From: Sphingobacterium detergens
GTDB lineage: Bacteria > Bacteroidota > Bacteroidia > Sphingobacteriales > Sphingobacteriaceae
Direction of reading: 5' to 3'
Assembly (NCBI RefSeq): GCF_003610355.1
Contig: NZ_RAPY01000003.1
Coordinates: 558,001-622,000 of the forward strand
DNA length: 64,000 nucleotides
Shown here: in pieces, positions 41,864-51,174 of the stretch
Layout of the letters: every line of letters begins with the position of its first letter
Numbering within the stretch: position 1 is the stretch's first letter
Translations under genes and position numbers: made by a program
The notes under the pieces: generated by a model
The model's database searches: none
Told to the model about the DNA's origin: nothing
Seen by the model: only the letters and a program-made list of their open reading frames with translations

Positions 41864-42331
41864 CTATTTATTCAGCAAGATAGGGACATCCAAAAATTTA
41901 CCTTCCTCCTCACTACTCTCAAAAACAAGCTTAATACTACTGGGTTTATCTGTCTTCTTCCAGTCTTTCACAATGACCTGGATATCTACAGGTTTATCCT
42001 CCTCAAGCAAGTAATGCAAATAGTTCTGTTTGTCCTCAAATCTTATCTGGACATTTCCCATCTGAATCGAAGAGAAAAAGTGAGGCTGTTTCTTCTGATC
42101 CAAAATCTGTGTGGAGAACGTATTCATTTTAAACTCCCGAGGATCTTTGCTATAAGAGATTGCGAACAAATTAATAACCAATTCATTTGTTGCCTTGTCT
42201 ACATGAAACTCTTTTAAATCAAACTGAATATCATCAACCACCAATAATGAATCTGCTGACTGGGCCTTTACCGCACCGCCCACAAAGCAAAGAAAAAGCA
42301 GCGTGGCAGTACAACGAAAAATTACATTCAT
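41864..42331 (-). CDS. Secreted hypothetical protein
   Basis: 155-residue predicted periplasmic protein; I do not recognise a family. The signal peptide (hydrophobic TLLFLCFVGGAVKAQ, cleavage near residue 24) is followed by a beta-strand-rich mature domain with alternating hydrophobic residues, an isolated FHVDKATNELVINLFA segment and a C-terminal FLDVPILLNK. There are no Cys residues in the mature part. It is a single gene between two terminators, downstream of the DUF4293 gene in the same direction. Confidence 0.6.
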   Translation of the reverse strand: MNVIFRCTATLLFLCFVGGAVKAQSADSLLVVDDIQFDLKEFHVDKATNELVINLFAISYSKDPREFKMNTFSTQILDQKKQPHFFSSIQMGNVQIRFEDKQNYLHYLLEEDKPVDIQVIVKDWKKTDKPSSIKLVFESSEEEGKFLDVPILLNK

Positions 42332-42347
42332 ATTTTATACCATTTAA

Positions 42348-42370
42348 AAAGCCACGCTAACCGTGGCTTT
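42348..42370 (-). terminator. Terminator after the DUF4293 gene
   Basis: AAAGCCACG (42348-42356) pairs with CGTGGCTTT (42362-42370) around a 5-nt loop. On the minus strand it is followed by T-rich DNA, 27 bp after the DUF4293 stop. Confidence 0.75.
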
Positions 42371-42397
42371 CCATATTAAAAATCTATTTAAATAAAA

Positions 42398-42880
42398 TTA
42401 TGCACGCAAACGATCAGCTGAGCGAATCAATTTTTCATCCCGTCGCACTCCACCTAATGCTAGTGCACAGAAAATAATTGATATCGGCAGCAAAAAGAAA
42501 CCTACCCCAATATTACCTGCTCCCAAAAATTGATTAACGGTAGTGAGATGTGTACTTGCTGAAGAGTAAAGCCAAATCGCGAAAAAGATAATCGCAACAA
42601 TCTCCACCCATATCAGCAGAAGCTGTACCTTACGCTGTTTAAATTTGAAGATCGTGAAGATCGGGAGCAATCCCAATAGGGCTGTCACGATGGTCTGCAG
42701 AATATAACCAAAACCACCTTCATGCACCGGCTGTCCGGCAGCAACACCATAAACACCTGTCACCTTCACATTCTTTCCCAAACCGACTAAATCACTGTAA
42801 TTTACATAAGGGAATAAAAACAAGCCGAATATAACTAATCCTGCCACTAATAAATAAACAGTTTGGATACGTTGAATCAT
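42398..42880 (-). CDS. DUF4293 membrane protein
   Basis: 160-residue inner-membrane protein with four membrane spans and the DUF4293 opening MIQRIQTVYLLVAGLVIFGL. A second span carries TIVTALLGLLPIFTIFKFK near 65, and the third has VEIVAIIFFAIWLYSS. Family members occur almost only in Bacteroidota and have no known role. It lies upstream of the secreted hypothetical protein, with a terminator between. Confidence 0.8.
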   Translation of the reverse strand: MIQRIQTVYLLVAGLVIFGLFLFPYVNYSDLVGLGKNVKVTGVYGVAAGQPVHEGGFGYILQTIVTALLGLLPIFTIFKFKQRKVQLLLIWVEIVAIIFFAIWLYSSASTHLTTVNQFLGAGNIGVGFFLLPISIIFCALALGGVRRDEKLIRSADRLRA

Positions 42881-43138
42881 ATTTTAATTTTTGTATATCA
42901 ACAAATATAATAAGCTTTCTTTCTATTTAGAAATCAGAACAATCGAAAGGGCTATTTTGTTGCAACTTTTGGTAGATAAAACATACCCTTTGATCTTTAA
43001 GTCACCTATAATTTACTCTAAACTCTTTCTTTGCGGCAACGGAATGCCCACTATACTGTGTACGAATCCAATACCAGTCCCGATTCACTATTCCAATATT
43101 GATGCGAGCTACCTCATGGAGTTCTTTTCAGAAAGCAC

Positions 43139-43146
43139 TATCTTTG
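43139..43146 (+). promoter_or_regulatory. -7 box for the hexapeptide transferase gene
   Basis: TATCTTTG matches TAnnTTTG. It lies 17 bp before the ATG at 43164, so the 5' leader is about 10 nt long. Confidence 0.55.
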
Positions 43147-43163
43147 CACAAATTTAAAAGATC

Positions 43164-43682
43164 ATGCTATACATATATGGAGCAACAGCACATGCAAAAA
43201 CTGCGGTAGATGTTGCAGAGGATTTAGATATCGAAATCGGTGGCCTTATTGACAAATCTTTGTTGATAGAGGATGTATTTGACTATGAGGTCCAACTCCA
43301 CCATCAGGTTAAAGATGCTGCAGAAAATTTCTTTGTTGCTGTTAAAAACCCTGGGCTCCGCGAAAGAATTGTCTCTGAAAATCCAGAATGGAATTTTCAA
43401 TCCTTAATACACCCTAAAGCCTATGTTTCAAAAAGAGCTGAAATCGGCGAAGGTTGTATCATTCTTCCTGGAGCGACGATAGCCCCAGATGTACAGATTG
43501 GCAATCATTGCATCATTTCGGGTTCGGCAGTCATTGAAAGCAACACCATCATTGAGGACTTTGTGAACGTTGGACCAAATGTCTCCATTGGAGCCAATGT
43601 ACTCGTAGGTCGAGGATCAGAAATCAAAGCGAATACACATATTGAAGACGAAGAAACCATCCCCAAAGAGAGTGTCGTTTAA
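43164..43682 (+). CDS. NeuD/PglD-like hexapeptide-repeat acyltransferase
   Basis: 172-residue enzyme with an N-terminal Rossmann-like sugar-binding half (about 1-80, DVAEDLDIEIGGLIDK near 13) and a C-terminal left-handed beta-helix of hexapeptide repeats (IGEGCIILPGATIAPDVQIG near 95, onward through about 160). This is the PglD/NeuD layout, which acetylates amino-sugars or sialic acid. The histidine in IGNHCIIS near 115 is in the usual acetyl-CoA position. It is alone here, convergent with the ABC transporter, and its substrate is unknown. Confidence 0.82.
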   Translation: MLYIYGATAHAKTAVDVAEDLDIEIGGLIDKSLLIEDVFDYEVQLHHQVKDAAENFFVAVKNPGLRERIVSENPEWNFQSLIHPKAYVSKRAEIGEGCIILPGATIAPDVQIGNHCIISGSAVIESNTIIEDFVNVGPNVSIGANVLVGRGSEIKANTHIEDEETIPKESVV

Positions 43683-43685
43683 CGA

Positions 43686-45449
43686 CTAAATTCCTGCGGA
43701 ATGGAACTGTAGATCGTATAGCTTTTTATAGTAACCATCAAAAGATAAAAGCTCTTGATGTGTTCCGATTTCCTTAATTTCACCTTTATCCAATACGATG
43801 ATCTTGTCTGCCTTTTGAATGGTGGACAAGCGGTGCGCAATGACAATGGATGTCCGTCCCCGCATTAAATTGTCAATTGCACTTTGGATCATTTCCTCTG
43901 TTTCAGTATCAACGGAAGAAGTCGCTTCATCCAAGACCAGAATTCTCGGATCATGTACCAATGCCCGAATAAAGGAAATTAATTGCGCCTGCCCTGCTGA
44001 CAGTGTAGCTCCCCTTTCCCTGACATCATAATCGTATCCACCCGGAAGTCGCATAATAAAATCATGTGCTCCCACTTCTTTCGCTGCCTCGATGACCTGT
44101 TCCCTCGAAATTGAAGGATCACCTAATGTAATATTATTGATGACAGTATCTGAGAACAGAAACACATCTTGTAATACCGTTGCAATGGTATTTCTTAAAT
44201 AATCAAGATCATAATCGCGAATATTTACACCATCTAGTAAGATCTCACCCTTATTTACTTCGTAAAATCGGCTTAGGATGTTAATAGTCGATGATTTTCC
44301 GGCTCCCGTAGCTCCAACTAAAGCCAATGTTTCACCAGGTTGTACGCTAAAATTCACATCTCTTAACACCCAATTCTCATCGTTGTAGGCAAACCAAACA
44401 TGCTTAAAAGCAATTTCTCCTTTGATATGATCAGGTTTCAAAGTACCCAAATTAGGCGTCATCTCGTCTGTATCCAGAACCTCAAAAATACGTTCAGCAC
44501 TAACCATACCCATTTGAAGTGTATTGAATTTATCGATAAGCTCACGAATAGGTCGAAAAATCATGTTGATATACATGATAAAGGCAACGACCACACCCGG
44601 TGAAATCACGTCACCCATAATCTGTTTTGCTCCAAACCAGACCAACAGACCTAGTGAAATAGCCATGATGATTTCCAGAACAGGGAAAAAGATAGAGAAG
44701 TACCAGTTCGTACGGATATGAGCATTCCTATGCTGTGCATTGATCTCCTTAAATTTATCCATCTCCTGCTTTTCGCGTGCAAAATATTGGATAATCCCAA
44801 CTCCTGTGATATGTTCCTGCAAAAACGTATTTAAATTAGACACCCATTTCCTGACATCTATAAAAGCGGCTTTCATCGCTTCTTTAAATACATAGGTTGC
44901 GGCGACCATCAAAGGCATTGGAATAAGCACGATCAGCGTCAATTTCCAATCCGAATAGAACATGACCCCCAATATCACGGCCAGTTGCAATAGATCACCA
45001 ATAATCTGAATCAATCCCTCAGAGAAGATATTGGAAAGTGTTTCAAGATCAGATATCGTCCGTGTAATCAGCTTTCCTAAAGCTGTCCGATCAAAATACT
45101 TAAGACGTAACTGCACAATATGATTAAAGACCTGGATGCGAATATCCTTGATAACAGACTGCCCCAGGGTATTTGTCATCAGGGTATGATAATAACGGAT
45201 TAAGGTCTGCACGATGACCAATGCCAGCATGGCAATCAGCATATAAGACAGTCCGCCAGTGTCAAAGTTCAAGATATAATTGTCTAGTGTATGCTGGATC
45301 AGCATAGGTAGGGCGGGCGCTACAGCCGCCAATAGGATCGTTAAAACGACCGATATCCAAAATGCAACATGATAGGGTCGCATATAGCGACTCATGCGTC
45401 GCAACAAATTGACATCGTATGTTTTACCTGTTATTTTATCTTGACTCAC
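43686..45449 (-). CDS. ABC transporter, fused permease/ATPase (MsbA/multidrug type)
   Basis: 587-residue half-transporter that would work as a homodimer in the inner membrane. Residues about 25-320 form the six-span ABC exporter membrane domain; about 345-580 is the nucleotide-binding domain with Walker A GATGAGKSSTINIL near 379, the signature LSAGQAQ near 485 (the usual LSGGQ has one change) and Walker B RILVLDEATSS near 506. Lipid A precursors or drugs are possible substrates. The start is GTG at 45449, 8 bp after the truA stop, so it is co-transcribed with truA. Confidence 0.88.
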   Translation of the reverse strand: MSQDKITGKTYDVNLLRRMSRYMRPYHVAFWISVVLTILLAAVAPALPMLIQHTLDNYILNFDTGGLSYMLIAMLALVIVQTLIRYYHTLMTNTLGQSVIKDIRIQVFNHIVQLRLKYFDRTALGKLITRTISDLETLSNIFSEGLIQIIGDLLQLAVILGVMFYSDWKLTLIVLIPMPLMVAATYVFKEAMKAAFIDVRKWVSNLNTFLQEHITGVGIIQYFAREKQEMDKFKEINAQHRNAHIRTNWYFSIFFPVLEIIMAISLGLLVWFGAKQIMGDVISPGVVVAFIMYINMIFRPIRELIDKFNTLQMGMVSAERIFEVLDTDEMTPNLGTLKPDHIKGEIAFKHVWFAYNDENWVLRDVNFSVQPGETLALVGATGAGKSSTINILSRFYEVNKGEILLDGVNIRDYDLDYLRNTIATVLQDVFLFSDTVINNITLGDPSISREQVIEAAKEVGAHDFIMRLPGGYDYDVRERGATLSAGQAQLISFIRALVHDPRILVLDEATSSVDTETEEMIQSAIDNLMRGRTSIVIAHRLSTIQKADKIIVLDKGEIKEIGTHQELLSFDGYYKKLYDLQFHSAGI

Positions 45450-45457
45450 GTTAATAT

Positions 45458-46213
45458 TTATATATAAGGGTACGCTACTTCTGTTAAATACAATCCATGT
45501 GCAGGGACAGACACACCCGCCTTGCCACGACTTTTGCTCTTGATCACTTCTTGCATAAAGGACGCTGGTTTACCCTTCAGTCCGATCTCCAACGAAGTTC
45601 CTACAATAGCACGAACCATATTGCGCAAAAAACGATCAGCGGTAATATGAAAAACGAGATCCTGCTCGTTATGCCATAACCATTCTGCTCTACGAATATC
45701 ACAAATATTTGTAAAGACTTGCGTATGAGACTTGCTAAAACATTCAAAATCTTGCCTACCCAACAAAAACTGGGCAGCTTCGTTCATTTTATCGACATCA
45801 GGGCGGTCGCGCATGAAACAAGAATAGGGATAAATAAACGGATCCTTATGGAAATGAAGGTGGTACTCATAAGATCTATGCGTCGCATCGAATCGGGCAT
45901 GTGCATCATCGGCAACTTCAATTAATCTTTTAACCGCAACATCAAAAGGCAATAGGGCATTAAGTGAATGAATAAAACGATCTGGCTTTGCTAATATCCC
46001 TACAGGAGCTGCATCAAAATGAGCATACAATTGCTTTGCATGTACACCGGTATCTGTCCTCCCGGCTCCAGTAGTCTCGATAGGCTCACGTAACAAGGTC
46101 TCCAAAGCACTATTCAATACTTCCTGTACAGAAATCGCATTGTTTTGAACCTGCCAGCCATGATATGATTGCCCAAAGTAGGCTATTTCTAAAAAAAAAC
46201 GTCTTTTGTCCAT
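45458..46213 (-). CDS. truA: tRNA pseudouridine(38-40) synthase TruA
   Basis: 251-residue enzyme that makes pseudouridine at positions 38-40 of tRNA. The catalytic Asp is in TTGAGRTDTGVHAKQL near residue 48; the conserved FLRNMVRAIVGT near 198 is the second core motif. It starts at ATG 46213: the TTG at 46225 lies inside a -7 box (TACCTTTG, 46223-46230), which places transcription 9 nt or less before the ATG. It is followed after 8 bp by the ABC transporter gene. Confidence 0.93.
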   Translation of the reverse strand: MDKRRFFLEIAYFGQSYHGWQVQNNAISVQEVLNSALETLLREPIETTGAGRTDTGVHAKQLYAHFDAAPVGILAKPDRFIHSLNALLPFDVAVKRLIEVADDAHARFDATHRSYEYHLHFHKDPFIYPYSCFMRDRPDVDKMNEAAQFLLGRQDFECFSKSHTQVFTNICDIRRAEWLWHNEQDLVFHITADRFLRNMVRAIVGTSLEIGLKGKPASFMQEVIKSKSRGKAGVSVPAHGLYLTEVAYPYI

Positions 46214-46222
46214 TATACGATA

Positions 46223-46230
46223 CAAAGGTA
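46223..46230 (-). promoter_or_regulatory. truA -7 box
   Basis: On the minus strand TACCTTTG matches TAnnTTTG and ends 9 nt before the truA ATG (46213), giving a leader of only a few nucleotides. Confidence 0.6.
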
Positions 46231-46456
46231 CATTTTTCCAAATGAGCTACATTTCCCCGAAGGACTATTTTGCTCATTTTCGTCAATATTTAATCCTCAC
46301 ATGACAAAACTTACGCTGCTTTTAAATTTAACTTAGCACCTTGAGTCCGTGGAAAGTCCACCTTTTTAAGTACATTAAGCATGAAAACATTGCGCTGGTA
46401 GGTCAGACAAAGTCCAACCTTAATACCTGGTTGACCTTAAGAAAAATAAAAGGAAC

Positions 46457-47758
46457 TTACAGTATGTCTATCAGATTTTCAAAAGCCATACCACGGGAAG
46501 CTTTTAATAATATGGTAGCTCCGATAATCGGTTTTTCTTGCAAGGCAGTCTTCGCTTCTATTGTCGTTTCATAAAACTCGGCATCATCATTTCTATGTTC
46601 AAAAAATGCCTTTCCGACAAAAATCTTACGATCAGCGAACATACTCTTTACATTATCCACGATTTTCCGATGTTCGTCAAAAGATTCTGCTCCAAGTTCA
46701 AACATATCCCCCAAGATAACCGCCTTCTTATCGGCCTCAATAATCCGAATATTATCCAATGCAGCAGCCATACTCGTTGCATTGGCATTATAATAATCAC
46801 AGATCACTGTATTTTGAGCTGTTTTCATGATCTGCGAGCGATTGTTGGTCGGTGTATAACCTTCAATACCTGAATTGATTTCCTGCGGAGAGATATTGAA
46901 ATGTAGGCCCACTGCAATAGCGGCTAAAAAGTTTTCTGTATTGTATGAACCTGTAAGTTGCGTATCTATCACATAGGTTTGTGGATCTTCTTTTGTCTTC
47001 CAGGAAATCTGCAACAACGGATTTGCTTTCATCAATTTACCGATGATATCATTACTCTCTGAGAATCCGTAAGTCACAGTTTTAGCAATTTGACGGGCAG
47101 CAGCCATTTCGCCAAGATGTGGGTTATCCCCCTGCAAAAAAAGTGTTCCTTGGTGATCCTGGAGCCAATCATATAGTTCCCCTTTGGTTTTCTTAACACC
47201 TTCAAAAGAACCAAATCCCTCCAGATGTGCCTTACCCACATTAGAGATCAGTCCGTGTGTTGGTTCAGCGATTGCACATAAAAAGGCTATTTCTCCGAGA
47301 TGATTTGCCCCCATTTCTATAATGGCAACTTCAACAGTTGCATCAATAGCCAACAAGGTTAAAGGAACGCCAATATGATTATTTAGATTCCCCTTTGTGG
47401 CATAGGTATTATATTTCTGAGAGACAACGGAATATAATAATTCCTTTGTTGTTGTCTTTCCATTCGTTCCTGTTACACCAATAACGGGAATATTTAGCTG
47501 TTTCCGATGATGGTTTGCCAAGCCTTGTAGCGCTGTCAACACATCTTCTACCAAGATATATTGTTCCCCTTTTTTATAAATTTCCTCATCAATGACAACG
47601 TACCTCGCTCCGATTTCAAGAGCCTGCTCCGCAAAGGTATTTCCGTTGAAATTTGCGCCTTTCAGTGCAAAGAATATACTATCCTTCTCAATTTTACGCG
47701 TATCTGTTGTAATATTTGGATACTGTTTATAAATCTGATATAGCGATTGAATGTCCAT
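46457..47758 (-). CDS. murF: UDP-N-acetylmuramoyl-tripeptide--D-alanyl-D-alanine ligase
   Basis: 433-residue cytoplasmic Mur ligase adding D-Ala-D-Ala to UDP-MurNAc-tripeptide, the last cytoplasmic step of peptidoglycan precursor synthesis. The ATP motif GVTGTNGKTTTKELL is near residue 95, the central domain has IIEMGANHLGEIAFL near 150, and the C-terminal domain carries DYYNANATSMAAALDNI near 320. Length is usual. The start is ATG at 47758, which lies after a -7 box (TATATTTG, 47777-47784). An in-frame TTG further upstream is not needed. Confidence 0.94.
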   Translation of the reverse strand: MDIQSLYQIYKQYPNITTDTRKIEKDSIFFALKGANFNGNTFAEQALEIGARYVVIDEEIYKKGEQYILVEDVLTALQGLANHHRKQLNIPVIGVTGTNGKTTTKELLYSVVSQKYNTYATKGNLNNHIGVPLTLLAIDATVEVAIIEMGANHLGEIAFLCAIAEPTHGLISNVGKAHLEGFGSFEGVKKTKGELYDWLQDHQGTLFLQGDNPHLGEMAAARQIAKTVTYGFSESNDIIGKLMKANPLLQISWKTKEDPQTYVIDTQLTGSYNTENFLAAIAVGLHFNISPQEINSGIEGYTPTNNRSQIMKTAQNTVICDYYNANATSMAAALDNIRIIEADKKAVILGDMFELGAESFDEHRKIVDNVKSMFADRKIFVGKAFFEHRNDDAEFYETTIEAKTALQEKPIIGATILLKASRGMAFENLIDIL

Positions 47759-47776
47759 GTTTAGAAATTTGATGAG

Positions 47777-47784
47777 CAAATATA
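47777..47784 (-). promoter_or_regulatory. murF -7 box
   Basis: TATATTTG on the minus strand fits TAnnTTTG, with 18 nt between its last base and the murF ATG. Confidence 0.55.
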
Positions 47785-47983
47785 ACCATTCTGCCTGATT
47801 TCAGATAAATGGAGAAGCACATCTAAAATAATTGGACCCCAAATACAATCCCCGATAACGTTTGCGCATTTATTTTAATCAATTTTCTTTAACTAAGGCT
47901 TTAATATTGGTAATTTCATTGACCAATTAGACAGTTTGAAATGCGGACGACCAAACTTTAAACTCTTTTGCAATTTTTCTTTC

Positions 47984-48004
47984 CTTTCGCCTCAACAGCG
48001 AAAG
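47984..48004 (+). promoter_or_regulatory. Small hairpin upstream of uxaC
   Basis: CTTTCGC (47984-47990) pairs with GCGAAAG (47998-48004) around a 7-nt loop, 69 bp before the uxaC ATG. It could be a leader hairpin or an operator. No clear TAnnTTTG box is seen in the 293 bp between murF and uxaC. Confidence 0.35.
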
Positions 48005-48072
48005 TTATGATGCTTTGTAATCGCAAAAACGGTACTGTAGTAAAATAGAATACAAGCTTATAAATTATATAT

Positions 48073-49473
48073 ATGAGAGCTTTCTTAGACGAGAATTTTT
48101 TATTAAACAACAAAACAGCAGAAGAGCTGTACCACAATTATTCAAAAGATCTACCCATCATTGATTACCATAACCACTTGATTCCAGAGCAAATAGCCAA
48201 CGATATCAAGTTTGACAACATCAGTCAAGCCTGGCTTCATGGAGACCATTACAAATGGCGGGCTATGCGGGCAAATGGGATCAATGAGCGCTATATTACT
48301 GGAGATGCATCGGATGAAGAAAAATTCATCAAATGGGCCGAAACTGTTCCTTATACATTACGGAATCCGCTTCATCATTGGACCCATCTTGAGCTGCAGC
48401 GTTATTTTGGTATAACGGATTTACTTTCCCCCAAAACCGCATCCCAAATATATGCAGACACCCAAGCCAAACTACAACAAGACAGTCATTCCGTACGCGG
48501 GCTGCTTCGGATGATGAATGTAGAGGTCGTATGTACAACCGATGACCCGATCGATAACCTCCAATATCATCAACAGTTTGCCCAAGAAAAGGAATCTTTC
48601 AAAATGCTTCCGGCATTCCGTCCAGATAAAGCCATGAATGCGGACAACATCGTAGCGCTCAATCAGTATATTGACGAACTTGAAAGGATAAGCAATCGGC
48701 AAATCAGTGATTTGCAAGACTACCTGAATGCATTGAAATTGAGACATGATTTTTTCGCTGCCAATGGTTGTAAGGTTTCTGACCACGGGTTAGAGCAAAT
48801 TTATGCGGAGGATTATACGGAACAGGAGATTAAGGATATATTCGATAAGATCAGAAGTAAAAAAGAAATTAGTCCTATCGAGAATCTAAAATTCAAATCG
48901 GCCATGTTGATCTATTTTGCCGAATGGGATTATGAAAAGGGCTGGGTACAACAGTATCATATTGGCCCATTGCGCAACAACAATGCCCGCATGCACCGTT
49001 TGATCGGCCCAGATACAGGCTGGGACTCAATCGGTGATTTCAGTCAAGGACGTGCTTTGTCAAAATTTTTGAATAAATTAGATAATGAGAACAAACTGAC
49101 CAAGACAATCTTATATAATCTGAATCCGGCAGACAATGAACTCTTTGCGACAATGATCGGGAATTTCAATGATGGTTCTGTAAAAGGGAAAATACAGTTT
49201 GGTTCGGCTTGGTGGTTTTTGGATCAAAAAGATGGCATGACAAAACAGATCAATACCTTATCAAATATGGGCCTGTTAAGTCGATTTGTTGGTATGTTGA
49301 CTGATTCTAGAAGCTTCCTTTCCTTTCCACGGCATGAATATTTCAGGCGATTACTCTGTAACATCTTCGGACAGGATATCGAAAATGGTGAGATCCCGAA
49401 TGATATCCAGTGGGTAGGAAAAATTGTACAGGATATCAGCTATAATAATGCAAAAGAATATTTTGATTTTTAA
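48073..49473 (+). CDS. uxaC: Glucuronate/galacturonate isomerase UxaC
   Basis: 466-residue cytoplasmic enzyme that isomerises D-glucuronate to D-fructuronate and D-galacturonate to D-tagaturonate. The metal-binding start IIDYHNHLIPEQIANDIKFD near residue 29 and the block PLRNNNARMHRLIGPDTGWD near 299 are typical, as is the C-terminal FVGMLTDSRSFLSFPRHEYF near 414. Length is normal. It is the first gene of a hexuronate operon. Its stop overlaps the kdgK start by 1 bp (TAATG). Confidence 0.95.
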   Translation: MRAFLDENFLLNNKTAEELYHNYSKDLPIIDYHNHLIPEQIANDIKFDNISQAWLHGDHYKWRAMRANGINERYITGDASDEEKFIKWAETVPYTLRNPLHHWTHLELQRYFGITDLLSPKTASQIYADTQAKLQQDSHSVRGLLRMMNVEVVCTTDDPIDNLQYHQQFAQEKESFKMLPAFRPDKAMNADNIVALNQYIDELERISNRQISDLQDYLNALKLRHDFFAANGCKVSDHGLEQIYAEDYTEQEIKDIFDKIRSKKEISPIENLKFKSAMLIYFAEWDYEKGWVQQYHIGPLRNNNARMHRLIGPDTGWDSIGDFSQGRALSKFLNKLDNENKLTKTILYNLNPADNELFATMIGNFNDGSVKGKIQFGSAWWFLDQKDGMTKQINTLSNMGLLSRFVGMLTDSRSFLSFPRHEYFRRLLCNIFGQDIENGEIPNDIQWVGKIVQDISYNNAKEYFDF

Positions 49474-50504
49474 TGAAAATGCAAGGTAAAGTATTAAGTT
49501 TCGGAGAATTGTTGCTGAGGATCTGTCCAGACATCGAGCAGGATTGGATTGAACAGCATCAACTACCCTTCTATATTGGAGGAGCAGAATTAAATGTGGC
49601 TACGGCTTTGGCACTCTGGGGAGTGCCATCGTCTTATCTATCAGCCATTCCTCAAAATGCAATCTGTGAAGCAATTGATCTCTATTTAAAACGAAAAAAT
49701 ATAGACACCTCTCCCATGCAATGGACAGGAGATAGGCTAGGAATTTATTACCTACCTAAAGGAAAAGACCTGAAAAACGCAGGGGTAATCTATGACCGGG
49801 CCAACTCCTCATTTGCTAGCCTAAAAGTAGGCAGTATAGACTGGGATCAGGCATTTTCGGGTGTTCAATGGTTCCATTTCTCTGCGATCTGTCCTGCGAT
49901 CAGTGCAGACATTGCCGACCTCTGCCTTGAAGCTGTTAATGTGGCGCAAGAAAAAGGAATTTTTGTGTCTTTAGATCTTAATTATCGTTCAAAACTCTGG
50001 AAATATGGTAAGGATCCCAAAGACATTATGCCAGAGATCGCAAAACACTGTAATCTAATTATGGGCAACATCTGGGCTGCACATCAAATGCTTGGCACGC
50101 AGCTCGACAGTAAGTTCATCACACAGTCAGCGGGATACGAAGAAGAGGAATTATTACGGCAAGCAGAGCAAACAAGCAAGGAGATCATAGCGAACAACCC
50201 GCTGTGTCAATATGTTGCCAATACCTTCCGATTCGACTATGAATCCAAAGGGATAAAATATTATACCACCCTATTTAATCAGGGTAATTTAATTGAATCA
50301 TCGGAATTCCGCTCGGCAGAGATTTTGGATAAAGTAGGTAGTGGAGACTGTTTTATGGCGGGCCTGATCTATGGCTTGTATTCCAACCTTTCGCCAACGG
50401 AGACACTGGAGTTTGCAACGCTCGCTGCATTTGACAAACTGTTTATTCCCAGCGATGCCACAACAAGTACTGTTGAAGATATAAAAAATAGAATGATAGC
50501 ATGA
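49473..50504 (+). CDS. kdgK: 2-keto-3-deoxygluconate kinase (PfkB family)
   Basis: 343-residue cytoplasmic sugar kinase. The PfkB N-terminal motif YIGGAELNVATALALWGVPS near residue 31 and the C-terminal catalytic motif DKVGSGDCFMAGLIYGL near 286, in which the Asp is the base, are present. The neighbours (uxaC, KDPG aldolase, hexuronate MFS) make 2-keto-3-deoxygluconate the likely substrate. The insert of about residues 190-240 is longer than in most family members. It overlaps uxaC by 1 bp and the next gene by 4 bp (ATGA). Confidence 0.88.
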   Translation: MKMQGKVLSFGELLLRICPDIEQDWIEQHQLPFYIGGAELNVATALALWGVPSSYLSAIPQNAICEAIDLYLKRKNIDTSPMQWTGDRLGIYYLPKGKDLKNAGVIYDRANSSFASLKVGSIDWDQAFSGVQWFHFSAICPAISADIADLCLEAVNVAQEKGIFVSLDLNYRSKLWKYGKDPKDIMPEIAKHCNLIMGNIWAAHQMLGTQLDSKFITQSAGYEEEELLRQAEQTSKEIIANNPLCQYVANTFRFDYESKGIKYYTTLFNQGNLIESSEFRSAEILDKVGSGDCFMAGLIYGLYSNLSPTETLEFATLAAFDKLFIPSDATTSTVEDIKNRMIA

Positions 50505-51145
50505 GTTTGAAAGAGAAAGTATTAGAAAAGATTATTGAACAGGGGATGCTTCCTTTGTTCTTCCATCATGATAAAGAAGAGAGCATTGATATTCTCCGCA
50601 CTTTATATCAGGCAGGCATACGTGTTTTTGAATTTACGAACCGTGGACCTGAAGCACTAGGTGTATTCGAAAGCTTGCTCGCCGTGAGAGACCTTGAGAT
50701 GCCAGATCTTTATCTGGGTATAGGTACCATTAAATCCGTCGAAGACGCAACGCAATTTCTCCAAATCGGTGCAGATTTTATCGTTGCACCACTGGTCAAT
50801 CCTGCGGTTGGAGCACTCGTACATGAACAAGATAAACTTTGGATTCCGGGTTGTATGACACCGACTGAGATTTATACTGCTCAACAGCAAAAAGCCGCAC
50901 TCATCAAATTGTTTCCGGCAAATATCTTGGGGCCAGCCTTTATGTCATCTATACGCGATCTTTTTAAAGGTCAAAAATTTATGCCTACAGGGGGTGTAGA
51001 GATCGAAATGGAAAATTTAAAAGCATGGTTCAAGTCAGGAGTATGTGCTGTTGGTATGGGCAGCAAGCTGATCGATCCAAAAAATACCGACCAACTAGCT
51101 GAAAACACAAAGCTAGCACTCGAGTTCGTGTCGAAAGCACGATAA
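50501..51145 (+). CDS. kdgA: KDPG/KHG aldolase (Eda family)
   Basis: 214-residue class I aldolase that splits 2-keto-3-deoxy-6-phosphogluconate to pyruvate and glyceraldehyde-3-phosphate. VFEFTNRGPEAL near residue 41 holds the conserved Glu-x-Thr-Arg-type site, and AALIKLFPANILGPAFMSSI near 131 holds the Schiff-base lysine, with the phosphate-binding FMPTGGVEIENLK-type segment after it. Length fits. It overlaps kdgK by 4 bp and completes the lower uronate pathway. Confidence 0.93.
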   Translation: MSLKEKVLEKIIEQGMLPLFFHHDKEESIDILRTLYQAGIRVFEFTNRGPEALGVFESLLAVRDLEMPDLYLGIGTIKSVEDATQFLQIGADFIVAPLVNPAVGALVHEQDKLWIPGCMTPTEIYTAQQQKAALIKLFPANILGPAFMSSIRDLFKGQKFMPTGGVEIEMENLKAWFKSGVCAVGMGSKLIDPKNTDQLAENTKLALEFVSKAR

Positions 51146-51174
51146 ACTTAAAAAACAAACTTTATAAACCTATT

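Noticed and set aside
42891..43157. 88-codon plus-strand ORF before the hexapeptide transferase gene
   Set aside because: Its 3' part runs through the -7 box of the transferase gene, and the translation is low-complexity with no family resemblance.
46341..46574. 77-codon plus-strand ORF near the murF end
   Set aside because: Its second half is the antisense of the murF C-terminus, and the first half has no recognisable motif.
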